Part shown: positions 16,721 through 25,173 of the stretch, in pieces
Layout: each line of letters starts with the position of its first letter
Numbering within the stretch: the first letter of the stretch is position 1
The notes under the pieces: generated by a model
What the model saw: the letters and a program-made list of their open reading frames with translations, nothing else
What the model was told of the DNA's origin: nothing
Database searches by the model: none
Assembly (NCBI GenBank): GCA_003343995.1
Contig: QAKE01000010.1
Location: 1-54,620 of the forward strand
DNA: 54,620 nt
Direction of reading: 5' to 3'
Source of the DNA: Bacillota bacterium
Lineage (GTDB): Bacteria > Bacillota > Clostridia > Christensenellales > Borkfalkiaceae
Translations under genes and position numbers: made by a program

Positions 16721-18101
16721 ATAATCTGATCGCCTGTTCCACGTAGGCGGCGACTTCTTCGATCGGCAGACGGATCTGGCTCATCGTGTCGCGGTCGCGC
16801 ACGGTAACGGTGCCGTTTTCCAGCGTATCGAAATCGACGGTCACGCAGAACGGGGTGCCGATTTCGTCCTGACGGCGGTAGCGCTTGCCGATGGAGCCGG
16901 CGTCGTCGTAGGTGCACATAAAGCGCTTGCGCAGGTCGTTGTAGATTTCCTTCGCTTTTTCCGAAAGGTTTTTCTGCAGCGGCAGAACGGCGCATTTATA
17001 CGCCGCGATCGCCGGATGGAAGTGCATGACCACGCGGGTGTCGCCGCCGTCCAGCGTTTCCTCGTCGTAAGCCTCGGAAAGCACCGCAAGCATCAAGCGG
17101 TCCGCGCCGATGGAGTATTCGATGACGTACGGCACGTATTTTTCGTTGGTGACGGGGTCGGTGTAGAGCATGCTCTTGCCGGAGTATTCCTGATGGCGGG
17201 ATAAATCGTAATCCGTTCTGTTGTGAATGCCGTTGAGCTCCGACCAGCCGATGGGGAAGAGGTACTGGATATCGCAGGCGGATTTCGCGTAATGCGCCAG
17301 CTTGTCGTGGTCCTTAAAGCGCAGATGTTCGGGATTAAAGCCCAAAGACACCACGAAATCCCACGCCTTTTTCTTGTATTCCTCGTAGAATTCGTGGTCC
17401 GTGCCCTCTTTGCAGAACCACTGGTGTTCCATCTGCTCGAACTCGATGGTGCGGAAGATGAAGTTGCCCGGCGTGATTTCGTTGCGGAAAGCCTTGCCGA
17501 CCTGCGCGATGCCGAAGGGCACTTTCGCGCGGGCGGTGCGCTGCACGTTTAAGAAGTTGACGAATTCGCCCTGCGCCGTTTCGGGGCGGAGGTAGATTTT
17601 GTTCTGACCTTCTTCCGTCACCCCGCGGGAGGTTTCGAACATCATATTGAACTGGCGGATGGGGGTGAAGTTGCTCTTGCCGCATTTCGGGCAGCACACC
17701 TTGTGCTCCGCGATATACGCCTCCATCTCCTCGTTGGTCATTTTATCGGGGTTGACGGCGCCGTGCGAGTGGTTTTCGATAAGGGTGTCCGCGCGGTGAC
17801 GGGTTTTGCACTCCTTGCAGTCCATTTTCGGGTCGGAAAAGGACGCGGTGTGACCGCTGGCGTCCCAAACGCGCGCGTTCATCAAAATCGCGGCGTCCAC
17901 GCCGAAAGAATTATCGCTTTCCTGCACGAATTTTTTCCACCAAGCGCGCTTGATGTTGTTTTTGATTTCCACGCCTACGGGGCCGTAGTCCCACGTGTTG
18001 CCCATGCCGCCGTAAATTTCGCTGCCGGGGAAGATGATCCCCCGCGCTTTGCATAAATTCACGAGCTTTTCCATGGTAACGACGCTTTTCTTTTCTTCCA
18101 T
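16719..18101 (-). CDS. glyQS: Glycine--tRNA ligase, single-chain type
   Basis: A 460-residue class II synthetase that charges tRNA-Gly, of the dimeric alpha2 type used by Firmicutes, archaea and eukaryotes. FPGSEIYGGMGNTWDYGPVG, the zinc-like CKEC...CCPKC pairs, the motif 2 region FRNEITP and motif 3 region (SIGADRLMLAV) are present, ending in the anticodon-binding domain (about 360-460). Length is normal. Transcribed from a good promoter at 18142-18170 with a leader of only about 35 bases, so there is no room for a T-box. Confidence 0.96.
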   Translation of the reverse strand: MEEKKSVVTMEKLVNLCKARGIIFPGSEIYGGMGNTWDYGPVGVEIKNNIKRAWWKKFVQESDNSFGVDAAILMNARVWDASGHTASFSDPKMDCKECKTRHRADTLIENHSHGAVNPDKMTNEEMEAYIAEHKVCCPKCGKSNFTPIRQFNMMFETSRGVTEEGQNKIYLRPETAQGEFVNFLNVQRTARAKVPFGIAQVGKAFRNEITPGNFIFRTIEFEQMEHQWFCKEGTDHEFYEEYKKKAWDFVVSLGFNPEHLRFKDHDKLAHYAKSACDIQYLFPIGWSELNGIHNRTDYDLSRHQEYSGKSMLYTDPVTNEKYVPYVIEYSIGADRLMLAVLSEAYDEETLDGGDTRVVMHFHPAIAAYKCAVLPLQKNLSEKAKEIYNDLRKRFMCTYDDAGSIGKRYRRQDEIGTPFCVTVDFDTLENGTVTVRDRDTMSQIRLPIEEVAAYVEQAIRL

Positions 18102-18141
18102 AGCTTTGTTCCTTTGTCAACAAATGATTTTTTACCATAAT

Positions 18142-18170
18142 ATTGTAAGGGAAACGTGCGGGGAAGTCAA
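18142..18170 (-). promoter_or_regulatory. Promoter of glyQS
   Basis: Minus strand: -35 TTGACT (18165-18170), 17-bp spacer, -10 TACAAT (18142-18147). Confidence 0.82.
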
Positions 18171-18282
18171 GAAAAAAGCCGCATTTTAGCTAAATTTAAG
18201 AGAAATTCTTTTTATTTTGCTTTTTTATTTCCCGCGATTGTGTTATACTATTAGAAAATCTATTTATCTTAAGGGTTCATTC

Positions 18283-19902
18283 ATGGCAGAAGCTGCAAAT
18301 TTCATCGAACAGATCATAGACGAGGAGCTCGAAAACGGGAAGGTCAACGCCGTCGTAACGCGTTTCCCCCCCGAGCCGAACGGGTATCTTCATATCGGGC
18401 ACGCGAAAAGCATGTGCATCAATTTCGGCATCAAGGAAAAATATAACGGAAAATGCAACCTGTTTTTCGACGATACCAACCCTTCCAAGGAAAAAACCGA
18501 GTTCGTGGACGCCATCCGCGAGGATATCCGCTGGTTGGGCTTTACGTGGGATAAGGAAACGTACGCGTCGGATTTTTTCGAGGAGATTTACGCTTTCGCC
18601 GTGCGGCTCATCGAGGAGGGCAAGGCGTTCGTGTGCGACATGAGCGCGGCTCAAATCAGCGCCTCCCGCGGATCGCTGACGGAGGGCGGAAAGGAAAGCC
18701 CTTGGCGCAATCGGAGCGCAGAGGAAAACCTTGCGCTTTTCGCCGATATGCGTGCGGGTAAATTCGCCGACGGGGAAAAGTGTCTCCGCGCCAAAATCGA
18801 TATGTCCTCGCCCAACATCAACATGCGCGATCCCGTTATCTACCGCATTCTGCGGCAGACGCACCACCGCACGGGGGATAAATGGTGCATCTATCCGATG
18901 TACGATTACGCACACCCAATCTGCGACTATCTGCAAGGGGTAACCCATTCGCTTTGCACGCTGGAGTTCGAGGATCACCGCCCGCTTTACGACTGGGTGG
19001 GCGTCAACCTCGGTTTTTGCCCGAAGCCGCGCCAGATCGAGTTCGCGCGCCTCAACGTAACCAATCTCGTCATGAGCAAACGCTATCTTAAAAAGCTGGT
19101 GGAGGACGGCTCGGTGGACGGCTGGGACGATCCCAGAATGCCCACCCTTTCCGGCATCCGCCGCCGCGGCGTTCCCGCGGAGGTGCTCAAGGATTTCTGC
19201 GCGCGTGTGGGGGTGTGCAAAGCCAATTCCGAGGTGCAGATCTCCTATTTCGAAGCGTGCCTGCGCGAATACATGAACCTGCACGCGGAGCGCGCCATGG
19301 CGGTGCTCAAGCCCCTTAAAATCACCCTTACCGACTACGAGGGGACGGAGGAGCTGGATTTTGAAATCAACCCCAACGAGGAGGAAAAGCGCACGCGGAA
19401 AATCTCTTTTTCCAAGGAACTCTACATCGACGCGGACGATTTTTCCTTAAATCCGCCGCCCAAATATTTCCGTTTGAAAAAGGACGGGTACGTGCGGCTG
19501 AAAAACGCATACATCATCCGCTGCGACGAGGTCGTGTTCGATGAAAACGGGGAAATAAAGGAGCTTTTATGCACCCATATCCCCTCGTCGAAGAGCGGCA
19601 ACGATACCAGCGGCGTCAAGGTAAAGGGCGTTATCCAGTGGGTGGACGCGAAAACGGCAAAGGACGTGGAAATCCGCCGCTACGAGCACCTTTTGAAGGA
19701 CGAGGAATATGCCGGACAGGATTTTTCCGAGCGGATGAACCGCGATTCCGTGCACGCGTTCTTCGGCAAAGCCGAGCCGTACGCGCTGGAAAACGACATT
19801 CCCCTGCAGCTGATGCGGGTGGGGTATTACAAAAAACTGCAAACGGGCGGCGGAACGGTGCTTTCGGAAATCGTTTCGCTGAAAGATAACTTTAACAAAT
19901 AA
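18283..19902 (+). CDS. glnS: Glutamine--tRNA ligase
   Basis: A 539-residue class I synthetase charging tRNA-Gln directly. FPPEPNGYLHIGHAKSM carries the HIGH motif (about residues 32-43), VMSKRYL is the KMSKS equivalent, and the two beta-barrel anticodon domains fill the second half (LCTHIPSSKSG, KGVIQWVDA). Length matches E. coli GlnRS (554). The ATG at MAEAANFIEQ is chosen: the upstream in-frame extension runs through AT-rich promoter-like sequence. Most Firmicutes lack GlnRS and use the GatCAB amidation route, so its presence is taxonomically informative. The downstream CvpA-like gene starts 36 bases later. Confidence 0.96.
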   Translation: MAEAANFIEQIIDEELENGKVNAVVTRFPPEPNGYLHIGHAKSMCINFGIKEKYNGKCNLFFDDTNPSKEKTEFVDAIREDIRWLGFTWDKETYASDFFEEIYAFAVRLIEEGKAFVCDMSAAQISASRGSLTEGGKESPWRNRSAEENLALFADMRAGKFADGEKCLRAKIDMSSPNINMRDPVIYRILRQTHHRTGDKWCIYPMYDYAHPICDYLQGVTHSLCTLEFEDHRPLYDWVGVNLGFCPKPRQIEFARLNVTNLVMSKRYLKKLVEDGSVDGWDDPRMPTLSGIRRRGVPAEVLKDFCARVGVCKANSEVQISYFEACLREYMNLHAERAMAVLKPLKITLTDYEGTEELDFEINPNEEEKRTRKISFSKELYIDADDFSLNPPPKYFRLKKDGYVRLKNAYIIRCDEVVFDENGEIKELLCTHIPSSKSGNDTSGVKVKGVIQWVDAKTAKDVEIRRYEHLLKDEEYAGQDFSERMNRDSVHAFFGKAEPYALENDIPLQLMRVGYYKKLQTGGGTVLSEIVSLKDNFNK

Positions 19903-19938
19903 AACCGCGCCGCAACGGCGCGTAAGGGAGGAAAGCGC

Positions 19939-20625
19939 TTGAACGTGAATTTACTCTTTGCCGCAGGCACGGCAATCGATCTCGTCATCGCGGGGCTGCT
20001 GCTGATTACCGCGATCGTCGGGCTGTGCACGGGGTTTATGAAAAACGGACTCAATAACCTCTGTTTTCTGGCGAAAATCGTCGTCGCCGTACTGCTTATA
20101 CCCGTTCTGAAAGGCATCGGCTTTATCGCGGGACTGCAGGAGGGCATCGGCTCCGCGCTGAGCTTTTTGGGCGAGAATATGCAAGCGGCCGTCGCGGGCG
20201 CGGTGATGAGCGTACTGCTCTTTATCGTGCTTTACATTTTGCTCGGCATCGTATTTTGGCTGATCAAAAAACTTTTGCGCGCCATTTTCAAGCCGCAACG
20301 CGGCTTGGGCAAACTGCTCGACAGAATTTTCGGCGCGGTGTTCGGCGTGGCGTTTTACGGCGTGGTGCTCTTCACCCTCTTGGGCGCGGTGGGCACGCTG
20401 CCGGCGGAAGGCATTCAGAACGCCCTTGCGGAAAGCAAATTGCAGAAAATCAACTTTATGCAGACTTTTTGCGACGAGCACCTGAATATCGGGGATCTGC
20501 TCGAATCGCTGCAGGGCGCGCTGCCCGAAACGCCCGATGACGGAACGGAAGGCGAAACGCCCGCGCCGGAGGAAGGCGGGGAAGAGCTTCCCGCAGAAGT
20601 TCCCGAAGGCGGGGAAGAAGTTTAA
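19939..20625 (+). CDS. CvpA-like membrane protein
   Basis: 228 residues with four membrane helices (about 11-30, 37-57, 84-108, 132-152). IDLVIAGLLLITAIVGLCTG at the start and the KLLDRIFGAVFGV motif before the last helix fit the CvpA/YshB family, whose members have roles in colicin V production, stress tolerance and envelope maintenance. The C-terminal 60 residues are a low-complexity, strongly acidic Pro/Glu/Gly tail, an unusual addition. The start is TTG with GGGAGG seven bases before it. It probably shares the glnS transcript and ends at a bidirectional terminator. Confidence 0.75.
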   Translation: MNVNLLFAAGTAIDLVIAGLLLITAIVGLCTGFMKNGLNNLCFLAKIVVAVLLIPVLKGIGFIAGLQEGIGSALSFLGENMQAAVAGAVMSVLLFIVLYILLGIVFWLIKKLLRAIFKPQRGLGKLLDRIFGAVFGVAFYGVVLFTLLGAVGTLPAEGIQNALAESKLQKINFMQTFCDEHLNIGDLLESLQGALPETPDDGTEGETPAPEEGGEELPAEVPEGGEEV

Positions 20626-20644
20626 TAGAAAATTCAAGACGGAA

Positions 20645-20670
20645 AAAGGCGGACGCGTGCGTCCGCCTTT
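20645..20670. terminator. Bidirectional terminator between the CvpA-like and ogt genes
   Basis: AAAGGCGGACGC / GCGTCCGCCTTT form a 12-bp inverted repeat with a two-base centre, A run on the left, T run downstream on the right. Confidence 0.88.
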
Positions 20671-20707
20671 CGGTTTTTTAAAATATATTCCGCCATCGCT
20701 CCGCCCG

Positions 20708-21241
20708 TTAAACAGCCGTGCCTTTTTTGGGGATAAACAGCTTGCCTGTGTTTACGCCTTCGCGCTGTAACAGCTCCGTTTTTCGGGCGAGACCGCCGGC
20801 GTAGCCCGTTAAACTGCCGTCCGCGCCGACGACGCGGTGGCAGGGAACGATCAGCGAAACGCGGTTGTGCCCCACCGCGCCCCCGACCGCCTGCGCGGAA
20901 ACGTTTTTACCCGTTTCGGCGGCGATTCGTTTCGCGATGGCGCCGTAGGTGGTCACGCTTCCGCGGGGAATTTCCAGCAGGATTTCCCAAACGCGGCGGC
21001 GGAAGGGCGAAATGCCCTCCATAAAGAGCGGCGGCGTAAAATCGGGGGCGCGCCCCGAAAAATAAACGTCGAGCCACTTATTTGCCTGCCGCAATATCGG
21101 CGTCGGTTTTTCCTCGCACGCCGAAGAAAGCCCGTGCCCGAAATATTTTTGCCCGTCGAACCAAAGCCCCGTTATCGCCGTTTGGTTGCTCGCCACGGTA
21201 ATCCCGCCGAGCGGGGAGTCGTAATGCAAAATCGTATACAT
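20708..21241 (-). CDS. ogt: Methylated-DNA--protein-cysteine methyltransferase
   Basis: A 177-residue suicide repair protein that takes the methyl group from O6-methylguanine onto its own cysteine. The active-site motif IVPCHRVVGADGSLTGYAGG has the acceptor Cys134, and FRRRVWEILLEIPRGSVTTYG with AIAKRIA forms the helix-turn-helix that grips DNA. The N-terminal half is the usual ribonuclease-like domain without the Ada zinc site, so it is Ogt-type. It follows the unknown gene at 21266-21766 by 24 bases and is probably cotranscribed with it. Confidence 0.95.
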   Translation of the reverse strand: MYTILHYDSPLGGITVASNQTAITGLWFDGQKYFGHGLSSACEEKPTPILRQANKWLDVYFSGRAPDFTPPLFMEGISPFRRRVWEILLEIPRGSVTTYGAIAKRIAAETGKNVSAQAVGGAVGHNRVSLIVPCHRVVGADGSLTGYAGGLARKTELLQREGVNTGKLFIPKKGTAV

Positions 21242-21265
21242 GCGTTTCTCCTTTAATGCGCAAAA

Positions 21266-21766
21266 TCAATCGTTTTTCAACGCGACGGTTACGCGGGAAT
21301 AGTCGTAACCCGCGGGATCGAGAATTTTTTTCAGCACGACGTGCAAAAGCGTTTCCGTATCGTAATGGCTTTCCACGTATAAATAATTGCATAGCTTTAC
21401 GGGGCTGCGCATGTTTTCGTCGGTGGCGGCGAGAAGCGTGCGGTTTCTGCCCGCAATTCTTCCGCGAAGTTCAAGCAGTACGGCTTTTTTTCTTTCGTCC
21501 GAAACGCAGTCGCGCAACAGCTCGGTAACGAGTTGTTTCCATGTGCTCACGTTTTTGCGCGTGCCGTCGGGCAGCGTTATTCCCGTCGGCTTTTTGCCTT
21601 TGAAAAAAGCGAAATCGGTGTTGACGTTATACGTCGTTTCAAACGCGCGCGGCGCGTAACCGTACCCTTCGCGGGCGGGGCGCTGTTCCGCGATCAACCG
21701 ATCGAGCGTTGCAGAAATTTCGTCGAGATGCGCTTTCATCTGCATAAGCGTGTTTAAAAGTTCCAT
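21266..21766 (-). CDS. Conserved-looking protein of unknown function upstream of ogt
   Basis: A 166-residue soluble protein that I do not recognise. The first 30 residues (MELLNTLMQMKAHLDEISAT...) are helical and probably a coiled coil. The remainder has a pattern of alternating strands and helices with GTRKNVSTWKQLVTELLRDC, a phrase like the nucleic-acid-associated winged-helix or effector-associated modules often fused to restriction or defence proteins, then LCNYLYVESHYDTETLLHVV. The start at MELLN has GGAGG seven bases before it; a promoter is present at 21810-21838. Cotranscription with ogt suggests a DNA-repair or DNA-recognition role, which is inference. Confidence 0.65.
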   Translation of the reverse strand: MELLNTLMQMKAHLDEISATLDRLIAEQRPAREGYGYAPRAFETTYNVNTDFAFFKGKKPTGITLPDGTRKNVSTWKQLVTELLRDCVSDERKKAVLLELRGRIAGRNRTLLAATDENMRSPVKLCNYLYVESHYDTETLLHVVLKKILDPAGYDYSRVTVALKND

Positions 21767-21809
21767 ATTCTTTCCTCCGTAAACATATTTTAGCACGTGT
21801 TACAGTTAT

Positions 21810-21838
21810 AGATTAATATATCCTGCGCGCGTTGTCAA
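21810..21838 (-). promoter_or_regulatory. Promoter of the unknown-ogt operon
   Basis: Minus strand: -35 TTGACA (21833-21838), 17-bp spacer, -10 TAATCT (21810-21815). The -35 is perfect, the -10 is weak. Confidence 0.55.
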
Positions 21839-21922
21839 GAAAAATTTTTGATTTTCTTCAATTTTTACGATTGCATGCGAAACGAAACGCAAATATATTT
21901 AAAACGTTATAATGTAATCGGA

Positions 21923-21960
21923 TAAAAAAACGGGCAGACCGAAATAATCGGTCTGCCCGT
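21923..21960 (-). terminator. Terminator of the cysE-cysS-alaS operon
   Basis: A 13-bp stem ACGGGCAGACCGA / TCGGTCTGCCCGT with an AATAA loop, followed on the minus strand by seven T. Confidence 0.93.
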
Positions 21961-21984
21961 CGGTTTATTCTTTGCGGGGGATAT

Positions 21985-23772
21985 TTAACGCAATTCCGCC
22001 TTGATGCGGCGCACGCCGCTGGAGGAACTCTGCTCCTTCGTGATGACGAATTTGCCCAAATCGCCGGTGTTGGCGGCGTGCGGGCCGCCGCAGATTTCCT
22101 TGCTGAACCCGCCGATGGTGTACACCTTTACGCGTTCGCCGTATTTCGATTCGAACAAACCCACCGCGCCTTGCGCTTTTGCCTCTTCCACCGTCATTTC
22201 CTCGCACACGACGTCCGCCTTGGCGGCGATCGCCTCGTTTACGAGTTTTTCCACCGCCTCGATTTCCTCCTTCGTCATGGGGCGGGGGAAATTGAAGTCG
22301 AAGCGCAGCCGTTCGGCGGTGATGTTGGAGCCGCGCTGGCTAACGTCTGCGGAAAGCACTTTTTTCAGCGCGGCGTGCAAAAGGTGCGTTGCCGTGTGCA
22401 GATTTACCGTCTGCCCTTCGGTATCGGCAAGTCCGCATTTAAAGCGCTGTTCGCTGCCCGCTTTGGAATTTTGCTGGTGCTCGTTGAGGGCTTCTTCAAA
22501 GCCCTTTTCGTCGATTTTGATGCACTTTTCCGCCGCAAGCTCCTTTGTGATCTCCACGGGGAACCCGAAGGTGTCGTAAAGGCGGAACGCCGTTTTGCCG
22601 TCGATGGTGTCGCCCTCGAGGCGGGAAACGACCTTTTCGAATTCCTTCAGCCCGCCGACGAGCGCTTTGGAGAATTTTTCCTCTTCCTTGTCGAGTTCGG
22701 TGAGGATGCGCTCCCTGTTGGCGTTCAATTCGGGGTAAACGTTTTCATACTTTTCGATAAAGCAAACGGCGACTTTGCCGAGCGCGCCCTGCGGCAGGTC
22801 GATATTTCTGCCGAAACGCACGGCTCTGCGGATGATGCGGCGCAGCACGTAACCCTGATCCACGTTGGAAGGGGTGACGCCCTTGGTGTCGCCCAGCATA
22901 AAGGTGGCGGTGCGCACGTGGTCCAAAATGATGCGGAACGCGCGGCGCACTTCCTCGTTTTCGTTATAGGTTTTTCCGGTAAGCTCCTCGATTTTCGCCT
23001 TCGCGCCCTCGAAGAGGTCGGTGTCGTAAACCGATTTCACGCCGTTTAAAATGCACAGCGTTCTGTCGAGTCCCATGCCCGTGTCCACGTTTCTCTGCTT
23101 AAGCGGCTCGTATTTGCCTTCCGCGTTCTTGAAATACTGCATGAACACGTCGTTCCAGATTTCGATGTATTTGCCGCAGTCGCAGGCGGGGGAGCAGGTT
23201 TCGGAGCACTTTTCGTAGCCGCGGTCGATAAACATTTCGGTATCGGGACCGCAGGGGCCGGTGATGCCCGCAGGGCCCCACCAGTTGTTTTTGCGGGGCA
23301 AAAAGAAGATGCGTTCCCGCGGAATGCCCGCGGCTTCCCAAAGGCTTGCGCTCTCCTCGTCGCGAGGGGCGGTTTCGTCGCCGGCGAACACGCTCACCGC
23401 CAGACGGTCTTTATCGATGCCGAGATAATCGGGGGAGGTGAGGAACTCGAAGCTCCAAGAAATCGCCTCTTTTTTGAAATAATCGCCCAAGCTCCAGTTG
23501 CCGAGCATTTCAAAAAAGGTGCAGTGGGAATCGTCGCCCACTTCCTCGATGTCGCCGGTGCGCACGCATTTCTGCACGTCGGTCAGCCGCGTGCCCTCAG
23601 GGTGCTTTTGCCCCAGCAGGTAGGGGACGAGGGGGTGCATGCCCGCCGTGGTGAAGAGCACGGTGGGGTCGTTTTCGGGGATCAGGGAGGCGGAGGGGAT
23701 GATTTTATGCCCCTTGCTCTCCATAAAACGCAAAAATTTTTCTCTCAATTCTTCCGAAGTGATTTTTTTCAT
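21985..23772 (-). CDS. alaS: Alanine--tRNA ligase, compact form lacking the C-Ala domain
   Basis: A 595-residue class II synthetase charging tRNA-Ala. The catalytic core (FTTAGMHPLVPYLLGQKHP, CTFFEMLGNWSLGDYFKKEA, TGPCGPDTEMF), the tRNA-recognition helices, and the editing domain zinc motifs HTATHLLH and CGGPHAANTGDLG are all present. It stops after the editing domain (VRRIKAELR), whereas typical bacterial AlaRS continues to about 875 residues with the oligomerising C-Ala domain. A Cys-rich insertion CSETCSPACDCGKY precedes EIWNDVFMQY, in place of the usual GDRY. Similar compact AlaRS occur in some reduced bacterial lineages. The stop codon and terminator follow directly, so it is a natural end and not a frameshift. 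It begins 15 bases after cysS. Confidence 0.94.
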   Translation of the reverse strand: MKKITSEELREKFLRFMESKGHKIIPSASLIPENDPTVLFTTAGMHPLVPYLLGQKHPEGTRLTDVQKCVRTGDIEEVGDDSHCTFFEMLGNWSLGDYFKKEAISWSFEFLTSPDYLGIDKDRLAVSVFAGDETAPRDEESASLWEAAGIPRERIFFLPRKNNWWGPAGITGPCGPDTEMFIDRGYEKCSETCSPACDCGKYIEIWNDVFMQYFKNAEGKYEPLKQRNVDTGMGLDRTLCILNGVKSVYDTDLFEGAKAKIEELTGKTYNENEEVRRAFRIILDHVRTATFMLGDTKGVTPSNVDQGYVLRRIIRRAVRFGRNIDLPQGALGKVAVCFIEKYENVYPELNANRERILTELDKEEEKFSKALVGGLKEFEKVVSRLEGDTIDGKTAFRLYDTFGFPVEITKELAAEKCIKIDEKGFEEALNEHQQNSKAGSEQRFKCGLADTEGQTVNLHTATHLLHAALKKVLSADVSQRGSNITAERLRFDFNFPRPMTKEEIEAVEKLVNEAIAAKADVVCEEMTVEEAKAQGAVGLFESKYGERVKVYTIGGFSKEICGGPHAANTGDLGKFVITKEQSSSSGVRRIKAELR

Positions 23773-23787
23773 ATCCTTTATGTCCTT

Positions 23788-25173
23788 TCAGTTTTTCGTT
23801 AAGGTATAGCCGTCTTTCGCGTCCTTGACCGCATAGCCCATCTCGGCGAGCGTTTCCCTCAGTTCGTCGGATTTCGTCCAGTCTTTCGCCTTGCGCGCCG
23901 CAAAGCGCTCCTCCGCCACCGCTTTCACGTCGGCGGGCACGTCCTCTTTTTTAGCGCCGTACGCCGCCAGAAACGCCGCGGGTTCTTCGCGGAACAAGCC
24001 GAGCAAGCCGTACGTCGTTTTGATTTGGTTAAGGTCGGCAAGCGCGCTCTTGTCGCCCGCCGCGATCTTCGCGCGCGCCGCCTTGAAATAGGCGAACAGG
24101 TTGCCGAGGGCGAGGGCGGTGTTGAAATCGTCGTCCATCGCGGCGTCGAATTCCGCGTCGATTGCGGGATTTCCGCCCGCCAACGCGCCGAGAGCGTTCG
24201 CCGATTCAAACACCCCGTAGAACTCGCAGAGGTGTTTTTCCGCGTCGGGGAACAGCGCGTCGGTCACGTTAATGTCGCCGCGGTAGTTGGTTTGCAGCAG
24301 GGCGAATTTAATGGTTTCCGCCGAGTATTTATCGAGCAGATCCTTTAATAAAAGGCTGTTGCCGAGCGATTTGCTCATCTTCTGCCCGTTCACCTTGATG
24401 AGACCGTTGTGTATCCAGTATTTGGCAAAGGTCTTGCCGGTGAGCGCCTCCGTCTGGGCGATTTCGTTTTCGTGGTGCGGAAAGATGAGGTCGCGCCCGC
24501 CGCCGTGAATGTCGATCTGCTCGCCGAACGCCTTGCGGTTCATGGCGGAACACTCGATGTGCCAGCCGGGGCGGCCTTCGCCCCACGGGGAGGCCCAGCT
24601 CGGCTCGCCGGTTTTCGCCGCCTTCCAGAGCGCGAAATCGAGGGGATTTTTCTTCATTTCGTCGTTGTCCACGCGCACGCCGTTCATGGCGTCCTCAAGG
24701 TTGCGGTGGGAAAGTTTGCCGTATGCGGGGAAGCTCTCCACCGAAAAATACACGTCGCCTTTTTCGGTGACGTAGGCGTGGTTTTTATCGATGAGCGCCT
24801 GAATAAATTCCTCGATATCGTCGATGGTCTGGGTGGCTTTAAGCCAGAGCGTGGGATCGTCCACGCGGAGCCGCGCCATCTCCTTATCGATGTTTTTTAT
24901 CATTTCCTCCGCATATTTGTCGGCGGGGATGCCCGTTTCGTTGGATTTGGCGATGATTTTATCGTCCACGTCGGTATAGTTGCGGGCGTAGGTCACCGCG
25001 TAGCCCTTCTTTTCGAGGTATTTGCGGATAATGTCGTAAATGAGCGCCTGATAGGCGTGCCCGATGTGCGCCTCGCCCGACACCGTGATGCCGCAGGCGT
25101 ACATTTTCACCTTTCCCTCCTCGATGGGGGAAAATTCCTGTTTTTTGCCGGTCAGCGTGTTATATATTTTCAT
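23788..25173 (-). CDS. cysS: Cysteine--tRNA ligase
   Basis: A 461-residue class I synthetase charging tRNA-Cys. The zinc cysteine in YACGITVSG (usually CGPTVYD), HIGH within GEAHIGHAYQA, the CSAMN and HGGGRDLIFPHHENEIAQ zinc motifs, and KMSKSLGN are in order; the anticodon domain fills the last 120 residues. Length is normal (about 465). The first codons overlap the end of cysE by 14 bases, and alaS starts 15 bases after, so the three form one operon. CysE makes O-acetylserine, the precursor of the amino acid that this enzyme uses. Confidence 0.97.
   Translation of the reverse strand: MKIYNTLTGKKQEFSPIEEGKVKMYACGITVSGEAHIGHAYQALIYDIIRKYLEKKGYAVTYARNYTDVDDKIIAKSNETGIPADKYAEEMIKNIDKEMARLRVDDPTLWLKATQTIDDIEEFIQALIDKNHAYVTEKGDVYFSVESFPAYGKLSHRNLEDAMNGVRVDNDEMKKNPLDFALWKAAKTGEPSWASPWGEGRPGWHIECSAMNRKAFGEQIDIHGGGRDLIFPHHENEIAQTEALTGKTFAKYWIHNGLIKVNGQKMSKSLGNSLLLKDLLDKYSAETIKFALLQTNYRGDINVTDALFPDAEKHLCEFYGVFESANALGALAGGNPAIDAEFDAAMDDDFNTALALGNLFAYFKAARAKIAAGDKSALADLNQIKTTYGLLGLFREEPAAFLAAYGAKKEDVPADVKAVAEERFAARKAKDWTKSDELRETLAEMGYAVKDAKDGYTLTKN

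Noticed and set aside
18102..18282. T-box leader for glyQS or a riboswitch for glnS
   Set aside because: The glyQS promoter leaves only about 35 leader bases, and the glnS side has no T-box sequence or specifier stem.
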